Below, in pieces: positions 25,466-34,031 of a stretch of DNA of 64,000 nucleotides. This DNA comes from G963665815 sp942492065 (GTDB lineage Bacteria; Cloacimonadota; Cloacimonadia; Cloacimonadales; JAIOQZ01). The stretch spans positions 1,178,001 to 1,242,000 of the forward strand of contig CALODV010000008.1 in NCBI GenBank assembly GCA_942492065.1. The letters run 5' to 3'. The notes under the pieces were generated by a model, which searched no databases, had not been told where the DNA came from, and worked only from the letters and a program-made list of their open reading frames with translations. Each line of letters begins with the position of its first letter. The stretch's first letter is position 1. A program made the translations under genes and the position numbers.

Positions 25466-26635
25466 ATGAGAAAGAAAATGGTAATTCTTATATTATTAAT
25501 TGCATCATTTTGTGTATATTCCGGTCTTAACAGTAGTCCAATTCGGATTAATAGTGATTCATCAGAAGATTATCACCCTTGCTGGCGACCGGGTACAGGA
25601 AATCAACAGATCGGCTTTACAAGAAGGTATGATGAATATAAGGAGATTGAGATTCTCAGCGTTGACAACACGTCTCAGCGGATTACACTGGAAATAGATA
25701 TACCCGGAGATTTCGCTTTTTGCTGGTCACCGGATGGAACTAAGCTTGTATTTGACGCGAGGGTTGACACTCAGGGAAATCTTTGGATTTACGATTTCTC
25801 TGACAGCTCCAGTACACAGCTAACACATTATAACAGTGTTGGTGCATTTCATCCCTCATGGTCACCGGATGGATCTAAAATAGCATTCATGAGGTACGAT
25901 GATATTATGCTTGTTGATGTCGATTCGGGAAGTGTTTCGACATTAATTGCTGACAATGAAGAAAACTGGCATCCATCATGGTCTCCTGGTGGCGAAAAAA
26001 TTCTCTTTACATCGAGCAGATCAGGAAATCCTGATTTATGGATAATGAACTCTGATGGTTCCGGCACTCCTGAACAGATTACAGACAATCCGGCACATGA
26101 TGATAGAGGAAAGTTTTCTCCGAATGGTAGATATATAGCCTTTGCCTCTGATAGAGACGGTCCCACAGATATCTGGTTGAAAGATTTATACACGGAATCA
26201 GAGAGTAAAATCATATACAGCAGTAGTTATGATTCCCACCCGGACTGGTCTGATGATGGATCAATGATTGCATTTGCATCAACAAGATATGGAACGTTCG
26301 ATATATTTTATCAGGACATTTCTGAGTTTTTAAGTATAGACGATGAGAGTATTTTAAGACCTGAAATTGAGTTAAGGAACTTCCCAAATCCATTCAATCC
26401 ATCTACCAATATTGAACTTACACTTCCTGAGAAGGAGTTCTGTAATGTCAGCATTCATAACATGAAGGGACAAAAAGTAAAAACCTTGTTCAATGGTTTC
26501 AAAAAAGCAGGCAAACATATATTCCAGTGGGATGGTACAGATAATTCACTGAGACAGGGTTCATCCGGGATATATTTAATTGTGCTGAAAACAGAAAGCG
26601 ACTCTCAAGTTGTAAAAAGTGTATTGATAAAATAA
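25466..26635 (+). CDS. Exported TolB-like beta-propeller (PD40 repeats) with T9SS-type C-terminal module
   Basis: About 389 residues with a signal peptide (MVILILLIASFCVYSG). PD40/TolB-type repeats follow: FCWSPDGTKLVFDAR, HPSWSPDGSKIAFMRY, HPSWSPGGEKILFTSSRSG, GKFSPNGRYIAFASDRDG and HPDWSDDGSMIAFASTRYG, each closing with an NPDLWI/PTDIWL-type strand. The last 80 residues (LRNFPNPFNPSTNIELTL, HNMKGQKVKTLF, WDGTDN, GIYLI, VLIK) are a sorting/anchoring domain. The start is set at the ATG with GGAG 7 bases upstream; the frame extends 17 codons further without a site. Extracellular or outer-surface; ligand unknown. Confidence 0.85.
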   Translation: MRKKMVILILLIASFCVYSGLNSSPIRINSDSSEDYHPCWRPGTGNQQIGFTRRYDEYKEIEILSVDNTSQRITLEIDIPGDFAFCWSPDGTKLVFDARVDTQGNLWIYDFSDSSSTQLTHYNSVGAFHPSWSPDGSKIAFMRYDDIMLVDVDSGSVSTLIADNEENWHPSWSPGGEKILFTSSRSGNPDLWIMNSDGSGTPEQITDNPAHDDRGKFSPNGRYIAFASDRDGPTDIWLKDLYTESESKIIYSSSYDSHPDWSDDGSMIAFASTRYGTFDIFYQDISEFLSIDDESILRPEIELRNFPNPFNPSTNIELTLPEKEFCNVSIHNMKGQKVKTLFNGFKKAGKHIFQWDGTDNSLRQGSSGIYLIVLKTESDSQVVKSVLIK

Positions 26636-26636
26636 A

Positions 26637-26665
26637 CCAGCCTCTCCGAAGAATGGAAAGGCTGG
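26637..26665 (-). terminator. Terminator of the 26680 gene
   Basis: CCAGCCT...AGGCTGG stem with an inner CTCC/GGAA pair; on the minus strand it is followed by TTTATTTTAT. It may also stall transcription arriving from the plus-strand gene. Confidence 0.6.
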
Positions 26666-26679
26666 AAAAAATTAATTAA

Positions 26680-27081
26680 CTATAAATTCTTCGAAACTTC
26701 TCTCATATCTTCAAAATATGAGATTCCTATCAGAGTAAATTGAATTTCGAAAATATTTACAAGAAATGAGTTGGATGAAACAAAAGCATTATCGATATAT
26801 GTTTTGTTCTTGTCGTAGTGTCCTTTCATTTCCTCGGGCTCAATTTTGATAGTATCAGAAAAACCCTCAGGCATTTCTGCAGTAAATCGTGTTTTAACTT
26901 CGATGAAACCTTCCTCTTCGAGAAGCTCAAGCCACTTGATTAGTTCTTTGTGATCTACACATGTAGTGTTACGATAGTATAATTCCGGAATAATTAAAAA
27001 TGCTTCATCAATTCGACGAAATTTGTTTAAAAGGATTTCATAAATACTGAAAATTCTCTTAGCAAGCAGTGTATTCATCAT
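26680..27081 (-). CDS. Hypothetical protein, possible small regulatory protein
   Basis: A 133-residue soluble protein with no recognised family. The N-terminal 65 residues look helical (KRIFSIYEILLNKFRRIDEAFLII, HKELIKWLELLEEEGFIEVKTRF), the last part resembling the recognition helix and wing of a winged-helix protein; the C-terminal half ends in FEIQFTLIGISYFEDMREVSK. An AGGTTATG-type context (GGAGG) precedes the start. It has its own terminator, so it is probably monocistronic. Confidence 0.6.
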   Translation of the reverse strand: MMNTLLAKRIFSIYEILLNKFRRIDEAFLIIPELYYRNTTCVDHKELIKWLELLEEEGFIEVKTRFTAEMPEGFSDTIKIEPEEMKGHYDKNKTYIDNAFVSSNSFLVNIFEIQFTLIGISYFEDMREVSKNL

Positions 27082-27424
27082 AACCTCCGTCTCGATTTAC
27101 ATAGATAATATAATGGATGATGCAAAATATACAAAAGATATTTTTTACTGTTTTCAAATATCTCGACTGAAATGATTTCTCACTTGAATCCTTTAAACGC
27201 CCAACAATCAGAGCCTCAAATATTCATATTCTGTCTGTTGACTCCGGCAAAAATTGTATCAATCAGAAAATACTCTTAGTCCTGAGTTATTTTAGTAACT
27301 GAGATTTACAAAAATTCCTTATATTATAAATTGACAATACTTATAAATCTGAAATAATTTACACTCTAAATATAGCATGCGCATTTAGTTAATATTGTAA
27401 ACTTAATATAGGAAATTGAGGACT
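27082..27424. other. Intergenic region upstream of the first sigma-like gene
   Basis: No gene seen. It contains a promoter-like TTGACA (27331-27336), 18-base spacer, TAATTT (27355-27360) on the plus strand, giving a leader of about 58 bases. Confidence 0.45.
27331..27360 (+). promoter_or_regulatory. Candidate promoter of sigma-like gene 1
   Basis: TTGACA, 18-base spacer, TAATTT. Confidence 0.45.
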
Positions 27425-28297
27425 ATGACTGACACACAATATTCAATACTTAGTGGTGAAGCTTTCAAGTATGCTTTCAGCATTGTAAAGAATGAAGCTG
27501 ATGCTCAGGACATTGTACAGAACGCCATGTTGAAGATGCTGATGCGTGAAGATGCTCTTGAAAGTCCAAAGTATTATCTTCTGAAATGTGTAAAAACCAG
27601 TGCAGTTGACCTTTTCAGAAGACAGAAGAGGGAACTTAAACTTGGTGAATTTACCATTCAAGCAACCAATGCAGTTGAAGAAGAAAGCAGCCTTGAGGAA
27701 ATTACTGAATCAAAAGCAAAAAAGCTTCTTAATATTGTGGACTTTCGTACTTACAAAATGTATATTAAATATAAGCAAGTTAAAAAAATCGCTAAAGTCA
27801 GAAAAATTCCCTATGGTACAGCTTTAACCCATGTCAATCGCATGCGTGCTAATCTTAAATCTGCAATCCTGAAGGAAAACGGTACAATATCCTCAACAGC
27901 CCTGCTTTCTTTCCAACAGGCAGATAATATCAGAAAACTCATAAAGCAGATTATAAAAAACGGTTCTAACACATCTAAAATGTTTAAATATTTTGAAAAC
28001 TGCAAAACAATTCCTGATATCACAATCAAAAAGTTTCTTGATTGGAACTACTCAAGAAAAGATGATAAAAACCGAATATTTATGGTTTTTCTTGACCCTG
28101 ACGATCAAATAAATGCTGTATTCATCTACTTCGACATTACTTCCAGAAACGGAATAAAAGTTTATCAAGTTTTTTACACTCCTAAAATAGTTCCATTGAA
28201 TAATCTTAAAATTACTGATTTACAAAAAAACTCTGTTACTAATGTTATTCCATTGAATGCACAGGATATAATACACAGAGATAGACAACTAAGTTAA
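27425..28297 (+). CDS. ECF-type sigma-factor-like protein with C-terminal extension (paralog 1)
   Basis: About 290 residues. Sigma region 2 is recognisable: AFKYAFSIVKNEADAQDIVQNAMLKMLMRE and YLLKCVKTSAVDLFRRQKRE. Region 4-type helix-turn-helix: YIKYKQVKKIAKVRKIPYGTALTHVNRMRANLKSAI. A roughly 130-residue C-terminal extension (FQQADNIRKLIKQI, SKMFKYFENC, FLDWNYS) is not part of normal ECF factors and is shared with the protein at 28919. Start chosen at ATG MTD, matching the paralog; GAGG is close upstream. No anti-sigma gene is adjacent. Promoter target unknown. Confidence 0.75.
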   Translation: MTDTQYSILSGEAFKYAFSIVKNEADAQDIVQNAMLKMLMREDALESPKYYLLKCVKTSAVDLFRRQKRELKLGEFTIQATNAVEEESSLEEITESKAKKLLNIVDFRTYKMYIKYKQVKKIAKVRKIPYGTALTHVNRMRANLKSAILKENGTISSTALLSFQQADNIRKLIKQIIKNGSNTSKMFKYFENCKTIPDITIKKFLDWNYSRKDDKNRIFMVFLDPDDQINAVFIYFDITSRNGIKVYQVFYTPKIVPLNNLKITDLQKNSVTNVIPLNAQDIIHRDRQLS

Positions 28298-28389
28298 TTC
28301 CTTACCCCAGTTATCCTTATCTAACGTTATCCAAATATCTTTCTCCTAATTTCGTTATATTAATAAATAATGTAATCAAGGAGTTTAGT

Positions 28390-28602
28390 TTGAGAACAGC
28401 AATACTTATTCTAATAATATTAAGCATCTCCATAAGTATCTTTGCAGAACTTGGTCAACCAGGACCTATATATGGTTACACAGTATGGCCGGGAAATGCT
28501 ATTCCGGACGGTGCAGAAGTTCTTGAGATTCAAGACTGTGATGATGGTGTTCTATTCGAATACGATGGTATTACATATGTTTTTTTTGAGCCTGTTGAAT
28601 AA
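28390..28602 (+). CDS. Small exported protein with TTG start
   Basis: A 70-residue protein: signal peptide (ILILIILSISISIFA, cleavage near FA-EL) and a mature part of about 50 residues, ELGQPGPIYGYTVWPG... ending ITYVFFEPVE; one Cys, acidic, Gly/Pro-rich. The start is TTG with AAGGAG six bases upstream. It lies between the two sigma-like genes and directly follows the first, which hints that it is a target or partner. No family recognised. Confidence 0.6.
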   Translation: MRTAILILIILSISISIFAELGQPGPIYGYTVWPGNAIPDGAEVLEIQDCDDGVLFEYDGITYVFFEPVE

Positions 28603-28713
28603 ATTAACAGTTAACATGAAATTAAAGGCAGGGATTACCGGTTTACTAAATGGCTGGTTCCTATGTAAAAAGATGGTATTAGATAAATTAAGTGTGTGGT
28701 GTGAGAAAACTAG

Positions 28714-28740
28714 GAGGCGGACTCCGTCTGCCTCGGTTTT
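28714..28740 (+). terminator. Hairpin terminator after the small exported gene
   Basis: GAGGCGGAC-TCC-GTCTGCCTC (one G-U pair) followed by GGTTTT. Confidence 0.65.
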
Positions 28741-28777
28741 ACTTCAATACTGAGTTTTAGTATATGCTATTCTGGTA

Positions 28778-28808
28778 TTGACATGTAGAACTGTTTTTTA
28801 TGTATAAT
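28778..28808 (+). promoter_or_regulatory. Consensus-like promoter TTGACA-N19-TATAAT
   Basis: TTGACA (28778-28783) and TATAAT (28803-28808). A terminator begins only 17 bases further on, so any transcript would be about 40 bases unless read through into sigma-like gene 2. Confidence 0.5.
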
Positions 28809-28824
28809 TTTGGGAGTGATCTGT

Positions 28825-28852
28825 AAAGACCGGTTTTACCGGTCTTTTTTTA
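28825..28852 (+). terminator. Strong Rho-independent terminator
   Basis: AAAGACCGGT-TTT-ACCGGTCTTT stem followed by a run of T. Confidence 0.85.
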
Positions 28853-28918
28853 TTATTGACAACAACTGTTTCATCTTCAAACCTTTGCTGTGAATGAAAA
28901 AAAATGAAGGACCAATCC

Positions 28919-29830
28919 ATGACAGATATGCAATATTTAGAATTACGCAGATATGCCTATAGATATGCTCTGAAAATTATAAAAAATGAGCATGATGCTC
29001 AAGATATCGTCCAGAACTCCTTACTGAAAATGTATGTTAAAGAAGAAGATATTGAGAATCACAAAAGTTATTTACTGCAGTGTGTAAAAACAAATGCAAT
29101 AAATTTAATCAGGATCAAGAAAAAAGAAATAGATATCAAAGATGTGGAAGCTATCACAGATGATTTTGAAGCAAATTCCGAAGAAAACGAAGTAATATCT
29201 GAGGATGTTGCTAAAACGCTGTTATCTGTAGAAGATTTTCGTACTTACAAGATGTATATTAAATATAGAAAAATTAAGGATATTGCAAAAGCCAGAAAGA
29301 TCCCTGAGGGAACAGCCAAAAGACAGGTTGCTATGATGAAGAAGAATCTGGAAGCTGCAATCCTGAAATCAAAGGGGCATACTAAAACAACCAATATACT
29401 TACATTTCAGCAGATAGAAAACATCAGAAATTTCATCAAACTTATCAGCCAGAAGGACAGAGACTTAAGCAAGATGCATAAATATTTTGAACATACAGAA
29501 TGCCCTGTAATGGATATGGCAAGGATAATTGACTGGACATACTCCATATCCCCAAAAGAGGAAAACACGCATCGGCTGCATCTTACATATTGCGACAGCA
29601 ACAAACAACCACACTTTCCTGTATTTTACTTTTATCTGGACAAGAAGAATTATATGAAAATCAAAAGTGTAAGATTTGGTGAAATTGTTAGAATTTTGAA
29701 ACCCGAAGATATTAATCAGACTAAATCCACTGGTAATGGTTATCTGTATCCTAAGGGATACGCTAAGCGTAAGAAATCTTTATCTCTCGATTTGACTAAG
29801 ATTTATAAACAGATATCCGAACCTAAATAG
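28919..29830 (+). CDS. ECF-type sigma-factor-like protein with C-terminal extension (paralog 2)
   Basis: About 303 residues, alignable end to end with the protein at 27425. Region 2: AYRYALKIIKNEHDAQDIVQNSLLKMYVKEED and YLLQCVKTNAINLIRIKKKE. Region 4: YIKYRKIKDIAKARKIPEGTAKRQVAMMKKNLEAAI. Shared extension: FQQIENIRNFIKLI, LSKMHKYFEHTEC, IDWTYS, then a strand-rich part (LHLTYCDSNKQ, FYFYLDKKNYMKIKSVRFG). The start is set at ATG MTD, with AGGA eight bases upstream; an ATG five codons earlier has no site. TTGACA at 28856 may be its -35. Confidence 0.75.
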   Translation: MTDMQYLELRRYAYRYALKIIKNEHDAQDIVQNSLLKMYVKEEDIENHKSYLLQCVKTNAINLIRIKKKEIDIKDVEAITDDFEANSEENEVISEDVAKTLLSVEDFRTYKMYIKYRKIKDIAKARKIPEGTAKRQVAMMKKNLEAAILKSKGHTKTTNILTFQQIENIRNFIKLISQKDRDLSKMHKYFEHTECPVMDMARIIDWTYSISPKEENTHRLHLTYCDSNKQPHFPVFYFYLDKKNYMKIKSVRFGEIVRILKPEDINQTKSTGNGYLYPKGYAKRKKSLSLDLTKIYKQISEPK

Positions 29831-29939
29831 AAATATCTTGTCATATATATAAAATGCCCTACTCTGGTATTTTCACACGTACAATGTACAAAAAGTTTCT
29901 GGCTGTAGATATTTTATTATCTATATGTAGGCGAACTAA

Positions 29940-29969
29940 AGGCAGATGAAAATCTGCCTCTGGTTTTTA
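29940..29969 (+). terminator. Hairpin terminator after sigma-like gene 2
   Basis: AGGCAGAT-GAAA-ATCTGCCT followed by CTGGTTTTT. It resembles the hairpin after the small exported gene (28714). Confidence 0.7.
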
Positions 29970-30001
29970 TAGGGAATTGGCTTTCTTTAAAATTGAATAT
30001 A

Positions 30002-30015
30002 CGTTGCATGCAACG
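30002..30015. repeat. 14-bp perfect palindrome
   Basis: CGTTGCATGCAACG; possible protein-binding site. Confidence 0.45.
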
Positions 30016-30103
30016 CGTAGTGCTATTCAAGTATTAAATTGGAATACACCAGAGCTATACTCTACACATCACATAAATACTAAACAGTTCTGCCGGAATC
30101 GTA

Positions 30104-30125
30104 GAGACAAACGGCCGTTTGTCTC
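30104..30125. repeat. Palindromic intergenic element, copy B
   Basis: A perfect 22-bp palindrome with arms GAGACAAACGG/CCGTTTGTCTC. Same design as copies at 7645 and 42490. Confidence 0.7.
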
Positions 30126-30393
30126 AGCGAGAAGTCTAAACTGTATATTATTTTTGCTACTTAATTACGAATATCAATCATATACAACTTTGAGTGCAAA
30201 ATATTAAATTCTGGAAATGATATTATATTGAAATCGAGGAAACACTTTTCCCAGTATGTCCCCCCCCTAACCTCCCCTGAAACCTGCATATAGCTTCATT
30301 ATCGTTAGTTTTTCGCAAAAATAATTTAAATTTGTTCTTGACAAGCAAACTCTGCTTTCAGAAAGTGCCTTCAGTTCTTTGATGATAACAAAC

Positions 30394-30469
30394 GGCGGGA
30401 TAGCTCAGTTGGTAGAGCAGAGGCCTGAAAAGCCTTGTGTCCCCAGTTCAAGTCTGGGTCCTGCCACCA
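30394..30469 (+). tRNA. tRNA-Phe (GAA)
   Basis: 76 bases including encoded CCA. Acceptor GGCGGGA/TCCTGCC, D-arm GCTC-AGTTGGTA-GAGC, anticodon loop CTGAAAA (GAA), T-arm CCCAG-TTCAAGT-CTGGG. A terminator follows at 30483. Confidence 0.97.
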
Positions 30470-30482
30470 TAAATTTTAAATT

Positions 30483-30512
30483 GCTGTTGACATTGTCGAC
30501 AGCTTTTTTTTA
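30483..30512 (+). terminator. Terminator of tRNA-Phe
   Basis: GCTGTTGAC-ATT-GTCGACAGC stem followed by a run of T. Confidence 0.85.
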
Positions 30513-30617
30513 TTCTATAATTATTTAGAGAACTCTGCATAATTCCTGTTCATTACATCAATATTACAAATTATGCTATGGGCTCAATTTACTGAAAGGC
30601 AGTATAAACACCGATTT

Positions 30618-32171
30618 ATGAAAAAATACATTGTAAGAAACATCCTTGTCCCGGTTAGTCACGAATACAACCTGACTGAGCACATCTGCGCTAATACCAG
30701 AATCCCCAAAGCTTCAATAAGCGATATAGAAATCCTCAGAAGATCAATTGATGCACGTAAAAAAAGCAATATCATGTTTAACTTTACACTGCTGGTCACA
30801 ACTGATTCCGATTTGTCTAAATACAAGTTCGCCACAGAGTACGACGAGGAAATTTCCGTATTCATTCCTACAGTTCACACTTATGAATGCCCTGTTATCG
30901 TTGGGGCAGGACCTGCCGGACTTTTCACAGCACTTGCTATGGTAGAGAATGGACTTAAACCAGTCATTATTGATCGTGGAGAAACAATAGAGCGCAGAGT
31001 AGAGAAAATTGCCCGGTTCTGGAAAAACGGTAAACTGGATGAAAACAGCAACGTACAGTTCGGGGAAGGAGGTGCAGGAACGTTTTCAGACGGTAAACTC
31101 ACTGCGAGAAACCGCGACACAGTCTCGGATGAGGTTTTCAGGCTGTTAATAGAGTTTGGGGCAGACAGCAGCATCAGCTATGAAGCTCTCCCCCATATCG
31201 GATCTGATGTTATCAGAAAAGTTATTATTAATATCAGGAATCACCTTATCAGAAAAGGCTGCGAATTCAAATGGAGTTCTCAACTTCAGGAAATTAACAC
31301 CAGCAATGGAAAAATAGAGTCAATTGTAATTAATAACGAATTATTTACCCCCGAGCATGTAGTTCTCGGAATTGGTAATGCCGCCCGGGATACGTTCCTG
31401 ATGCTGGAAGACAACAATGTTGTAATCCATAACAAACCATTCGCCGTGGGTTTTCGTATGGAACACCCACAAGACTTTATTAATGACTCTTTTTACGGAA
31501 AAGATGCTCCTCTCGACATACTTGGACCTGCTACTTATAAGCTGACTCATAAATACAAAACCGAGTCCACACAGAAAGGTGTATATAGCTTTTGTATGTG
31601 CCCCGGAGGATTCATCGTTGCTTCTGCTTCGGAAAAAGAAACTGTTGTCCTAAACGGGATGAGCTATAGCCTGAGAGACAATCGATTTGCAAATAGCGCT
31701 CTAGTCGTTACAGTTAACGAATCAGATTACGGCACAAAACTATTTGCCGGCATGGAATTCCAGAGAGAGGTTGAGAAAAAATGTTACAGCAGTTCTAATC
31801 CATATTATGCCCCCGTACAAACCATGAACAGCTTTCTTAATATTGCTAAGAAGAGTAAAATACGATCCAGCTATAAACCCGGTGTCTATAAAAGAGACTT
31901 ACAGAATATCTACAGTCCCGTTCTGACTAAGGCTATTAAATCATCTTTGAGAAGCTTTGAGAGAAGAGTAAAAGGATTTATAAATGAGGGAATCCTGCAC
32001 GCCCCTGAGACAAGAACCTCCTCTCCTGTGAGAATTGTCAGAGATCCTGCTACCAGAGCATCTATATCCTGTTCCAATCTTTATCCTGTAGGAGAAGGTG
32101 CCGGATATGCCGGCGGAATTATCAGTAGTGCTGTTGACGGATACACTACAGGTAAAATGTTTGCACAATAA
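30618..32171 (+). CDS. FAD-dependent oxidoreductase (COG2509-like)
   Basis: About 517 residues. After an N-terminal alpha/beta domain of about 80 residues, a dinucleotide-binding motif VIVGAGPAGLFTALAM (about 85-100) binds FAD, followed by VIIDRGETIERR. Further family segments: NVQFGEGGAGTFSDGKLTAR, HIGSDVIRKV, VLGIGNAARDTF, PFAVGFRMEHPQDFIN, GVYSFCMCPGGFIV and VGEGAGYAGGIISSAVDG. These match the uncharacterised NAD(FAD)-utilising dehydrogenase family. The start is ambiguous: no good ribosome site precedes either 30618 or the in-frame ATG 15 codons upstream; 30618 is preferred because the conserved region begins there. Confidence 0.85.
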   Translation: MKKYIVRNILVPVSHEYNLTEHICANTRIPKASISDIEILRRSIDARKKSNIMFNFTLLVTTDSDLSKYKFATEYDEEISVFIPTVHTYECPVIVGAGPAGLFTALAMVENGLKPVIIDRGETIERRVEKIARFWKNGKLDENSNVQFGEGGAGTFSDGKLTARNRDTVSDEVFRLLIEFGADSSISYEALPHIGSDVIRKVIINIRNHLIRKGCEFKWSSQLQEINTSNGKIESIVINNELFTPEHVVLGIGNAARDTFLMLEDNNVVIHNKPFAVGFRMEHPQDFINDSFYGKDAPLDILGPATYKLTHKYKTESTQKGVYSFCMCPGGFIVASASEKETVVLNGMSYSLRDNRFANSALVVTVNESDYGTKLFAGMEFQREVEKKCYSSSNPYYAPVQTMNSFLNIAKKSKIRSSYKPGVYKRDLQNIYSPVLTKAIKSSLRSFERRVKGFINEGILHAPETRTSSPVRIVRDPATRASISCSNLYPVGEGAGYAGGIISSAVDGYTTGKMFAQ

Positions 32172-32191
32172 AACAATTATATAAATTTTCA

Positions 32192-32224
32192 AAGGCTGAG
32201 TCAAACGACCCAGCCTTTTTTTTG
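32192..32224 (+). terminator. Terminator between convergent genes
   Basis: GGCTGaGT-CAAACG-ACcCAGCC stem followed by nine or more T on the plus strand. Confidence 0.8.
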
Positions 32225-32229
32225 TGGGG

Positions 32230-33807
32230 TTATTTAACTCTGGTTATTGTGAGTCTAACAGAGCCTTTATTGTTTCCATAAAAATTCCAGGCATCGTTGG
32301 CAAAAGCATAAAATTGACCCGAATTTTTCACCTTATATGAATTTGTTTTATACTTTGGCAGATCAATATAGGTGTGAGGTACCGGAGTTCCATCATTGGC
32401 AACAGCCATACTAATTCCTCTGTCATTGGCAATTGCCCCGACACATACAAACCAGTCTGCCTTTTCATATCTTTTGGTTCCCCAGAAATCAACAGCCTTA
32501 TTCTTCTTCTTGAACAATCCTTCAAACTTTCCCCAGAGTGTTCCGGCTGATCTTACTACATCCCCAAAATCCAGATGTCTGTCATGCTGAGTGCCTGTCC
32601 AGCTGCATACCGATTTTTTGTCTACCCACTCTCCTTCAGCTGAGAATGTATACTCTTCATTTTCAAACATATACAATTCGCAATAGTTCCACTTGTCTTT
32701 TGCATATACATTAATTGAGACAGACTCATCAATATCTATATGTTTATTCTGCCAGTATGGCGGATACAGCAAAAGATCTGCTTCTACCCTTTTCAATACC
32801 GACTCATGCAAACACTGTCCTGAAGAAGCATCAATAAATGGAATATTACGCGGTCTGGATTTCAGAGCTGCAAATACACCTTTGTATGAATTATGAATCT
32901 CACCTGCTGCATCCATCTTAAGCTGATCAGTAACATCCCGGATACCTATTCCTTTCTGCCTTGCTTCATCAATCATCCATGTTAAAGCAATATCAGAAAG
33001 CTGAGTTTCTGCATAACCTCCACCCACATCTGAGTGACATCCGCTGAACCATACTTCTCTAGCATCAGGATGGCACCCTGAAGTTCCGTCTGTTCTGTTT
33101 AACCATCGACAAACTGTGAAGCTTGACCTGATCTCATCCAGAGCCATAGCATGTCTACCAGTTAAAACATTCAAACCAAGATTGTTGTCATGGAACTTCC
33201 ATTGGCTTTTGTCATCAAAGAAGAAGTTAAGCAATTCAGCTTCATCAGGAATACCGGCGGCTCCTACTGTGTCCCATACTCCAAGAAATTTAATCTTAAC
33301 CGGAGAGACAGTATCAAACAACATCTGCTGATACCTGCTTTTAAAATGATCTTGAGCTGAACTGCCATCTCTGTAGGCAGCATAAGCCTTTTTAATTAAA
33401 TCCCACTTCTTTTTGTATTCTTCGTCAGGATTTCCTGTGATTTTACTTAAATCAAGGAGTCCAACCATATTCATCATACCTGCCAGGCTTCTTACTGTAA
33501 ATGCTCCCCTGCTGAAACCAAAGCAATATATCTCATCTCCGGTTTGATAGTTGCTGCCCATCCAGTAGTATGCCGACTGAATATGATTGCCAAGATCACC
33601 GGCAAAAGCACCATTCAGTATTTTACTGACATGATTGCCTTCAGTTCCAACGCCGGTGTGATAATATTTTTCCTGCCTTATTCCCTGATCATCCTCGTTC
33701 TGAATTGCTCTGTATATTTTATATACGTTAGTTGGGGCAATCTGTCCATTATCTTCTTGTGATGGAGTATTCCATGTCCCATCACAACATACTATCAATC
33801 TTTTCAT
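32230..33807 (-). CDS. DUF2235/Tle1-like alpha/beta hydrolase with C-terminal lectin-like domain
   Basis: A 525-residue protein. The DUF2235 part (about 1-320) begins RLIVCCDGTWNTPSQ and has the nucleophile elbow CFGFSRGAFTVRSLAG (GxSxG), then VKFLGVWDTVGA and WFSGCHSDVGGGY, typical of the Tle1 phospholipase group. The rest (about 350-525) is beta-rich and ends FYAFANDAWNFYGNNKGSVRLTI, resembling a galactose-binding LecA-like domain. No signal peptide, and no T6SS genes nearby. A lipase or esterase role is inferred from family; delivery route unknown. A GGAGG site precedes the ATG (minus strand). Confidence 0.8.
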   Translation of the reverse strand: MKRLIVCCDGTWNTPSQEDNGQIAPTNVYKIYRAIQNEDDQGIRQEKYYHTGVGTEGNHVSKILNGAFAGDLGNHIQSAYYWMGSNYQTGDEIYCFGFSRGAFTVRSLAGMMNMVGLLDLSKITGNPDEEYKKKWDLIKKAYAAYRDGSSAQDHFKSRYQQMLFDTVSPVKIKFLGVWDTVGAAGIPDEAELLNFFFDDKSQWKFHDNNLGLNVLTGRHAMALDEIRSSFTVCRWLNRTDGTSGCHPDAREVWFSGCHSDVGGGYAETQLSDIALTWMIDEARQKGIGIRDVTDQLKMDAAGEIHNSYKGVFAALKSRPRNIPFIDASSGQCLHESVLKRVEADLLLYPPYWQNKHIDIDESVSINVYAKDKWNYCELYMFENEEYTFSAEGEWVDKKSVCSWTGTQHDRHLDFGDVVRSAGTLWGKFEGLFKKKNKAVDFWGTKRYEKADWFVCVGAIANDRGISMAVANDGTPVPHTYIDLPKYKTNSYKVKNSGQFYAFANDAWNFYGNNKGSVRLTITRVK

Positions 33808-33965
33808 AAATCCTCCGATTTGATGTTAATTACCCTTATAAAATACCATTTATAATTATAGTTTTATAATAACGTTTCAAAGAGTTATGTCAAGTTTTAT
33901 ATTATTACTCATATTCTTGGGCAATTGTTTTAGTTCACTTTACAGAAAATACATCAATTAGAGGA

Positions 33966-33997
33966 TTTAAAAAAGGCTATCGAATAATCGACAGCCT
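33966..33997 (-). terminator. Terminator of the ammonium transporter gene
   Basis: AGGCT/AGCCT plus TCGA/TCGA stem with one mismatch; T run on the minus strand. Confidence 0.75.
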
Positions 33998-34031
33998 GTA
34001 TATGAGTTATTAAGGTTTGCGAAGTTGTTAT

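Larger units (their letters stand above)
28603..28918. other. Intergenic region with two hairpin terminators and a promoter-like unit
   Basis: No supported gene; a 45-codon frame from 28616 lacks a ribosome site and runs through the first hairpin. Structures are listed separately. Confidence 0.5.
29831..30393. other. Long intergenic region before tRNA-Phe
   Basis: No supported gene. It holds a hairpin at 29940, a 14-bp perfect palindrome CGTTGCATGCAACG at 30002-30015, palindromic element copy B at 30104, and TTGACA at 30338-30343 as a possible -35 for the tRNA. Confidence 0.5.

Noticed and set aside
28616..28753. 45-codon frame after the small exported gene
   Set aside because: No ribosome site and it reads through a terminator hairpin.
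29977..30207. 76-codon frame through the palindromic element before tRNA-Phe
   Set aside because: Crosses the 22-bp palindrome, lacks a ribosome site and has no protein-like pattern.
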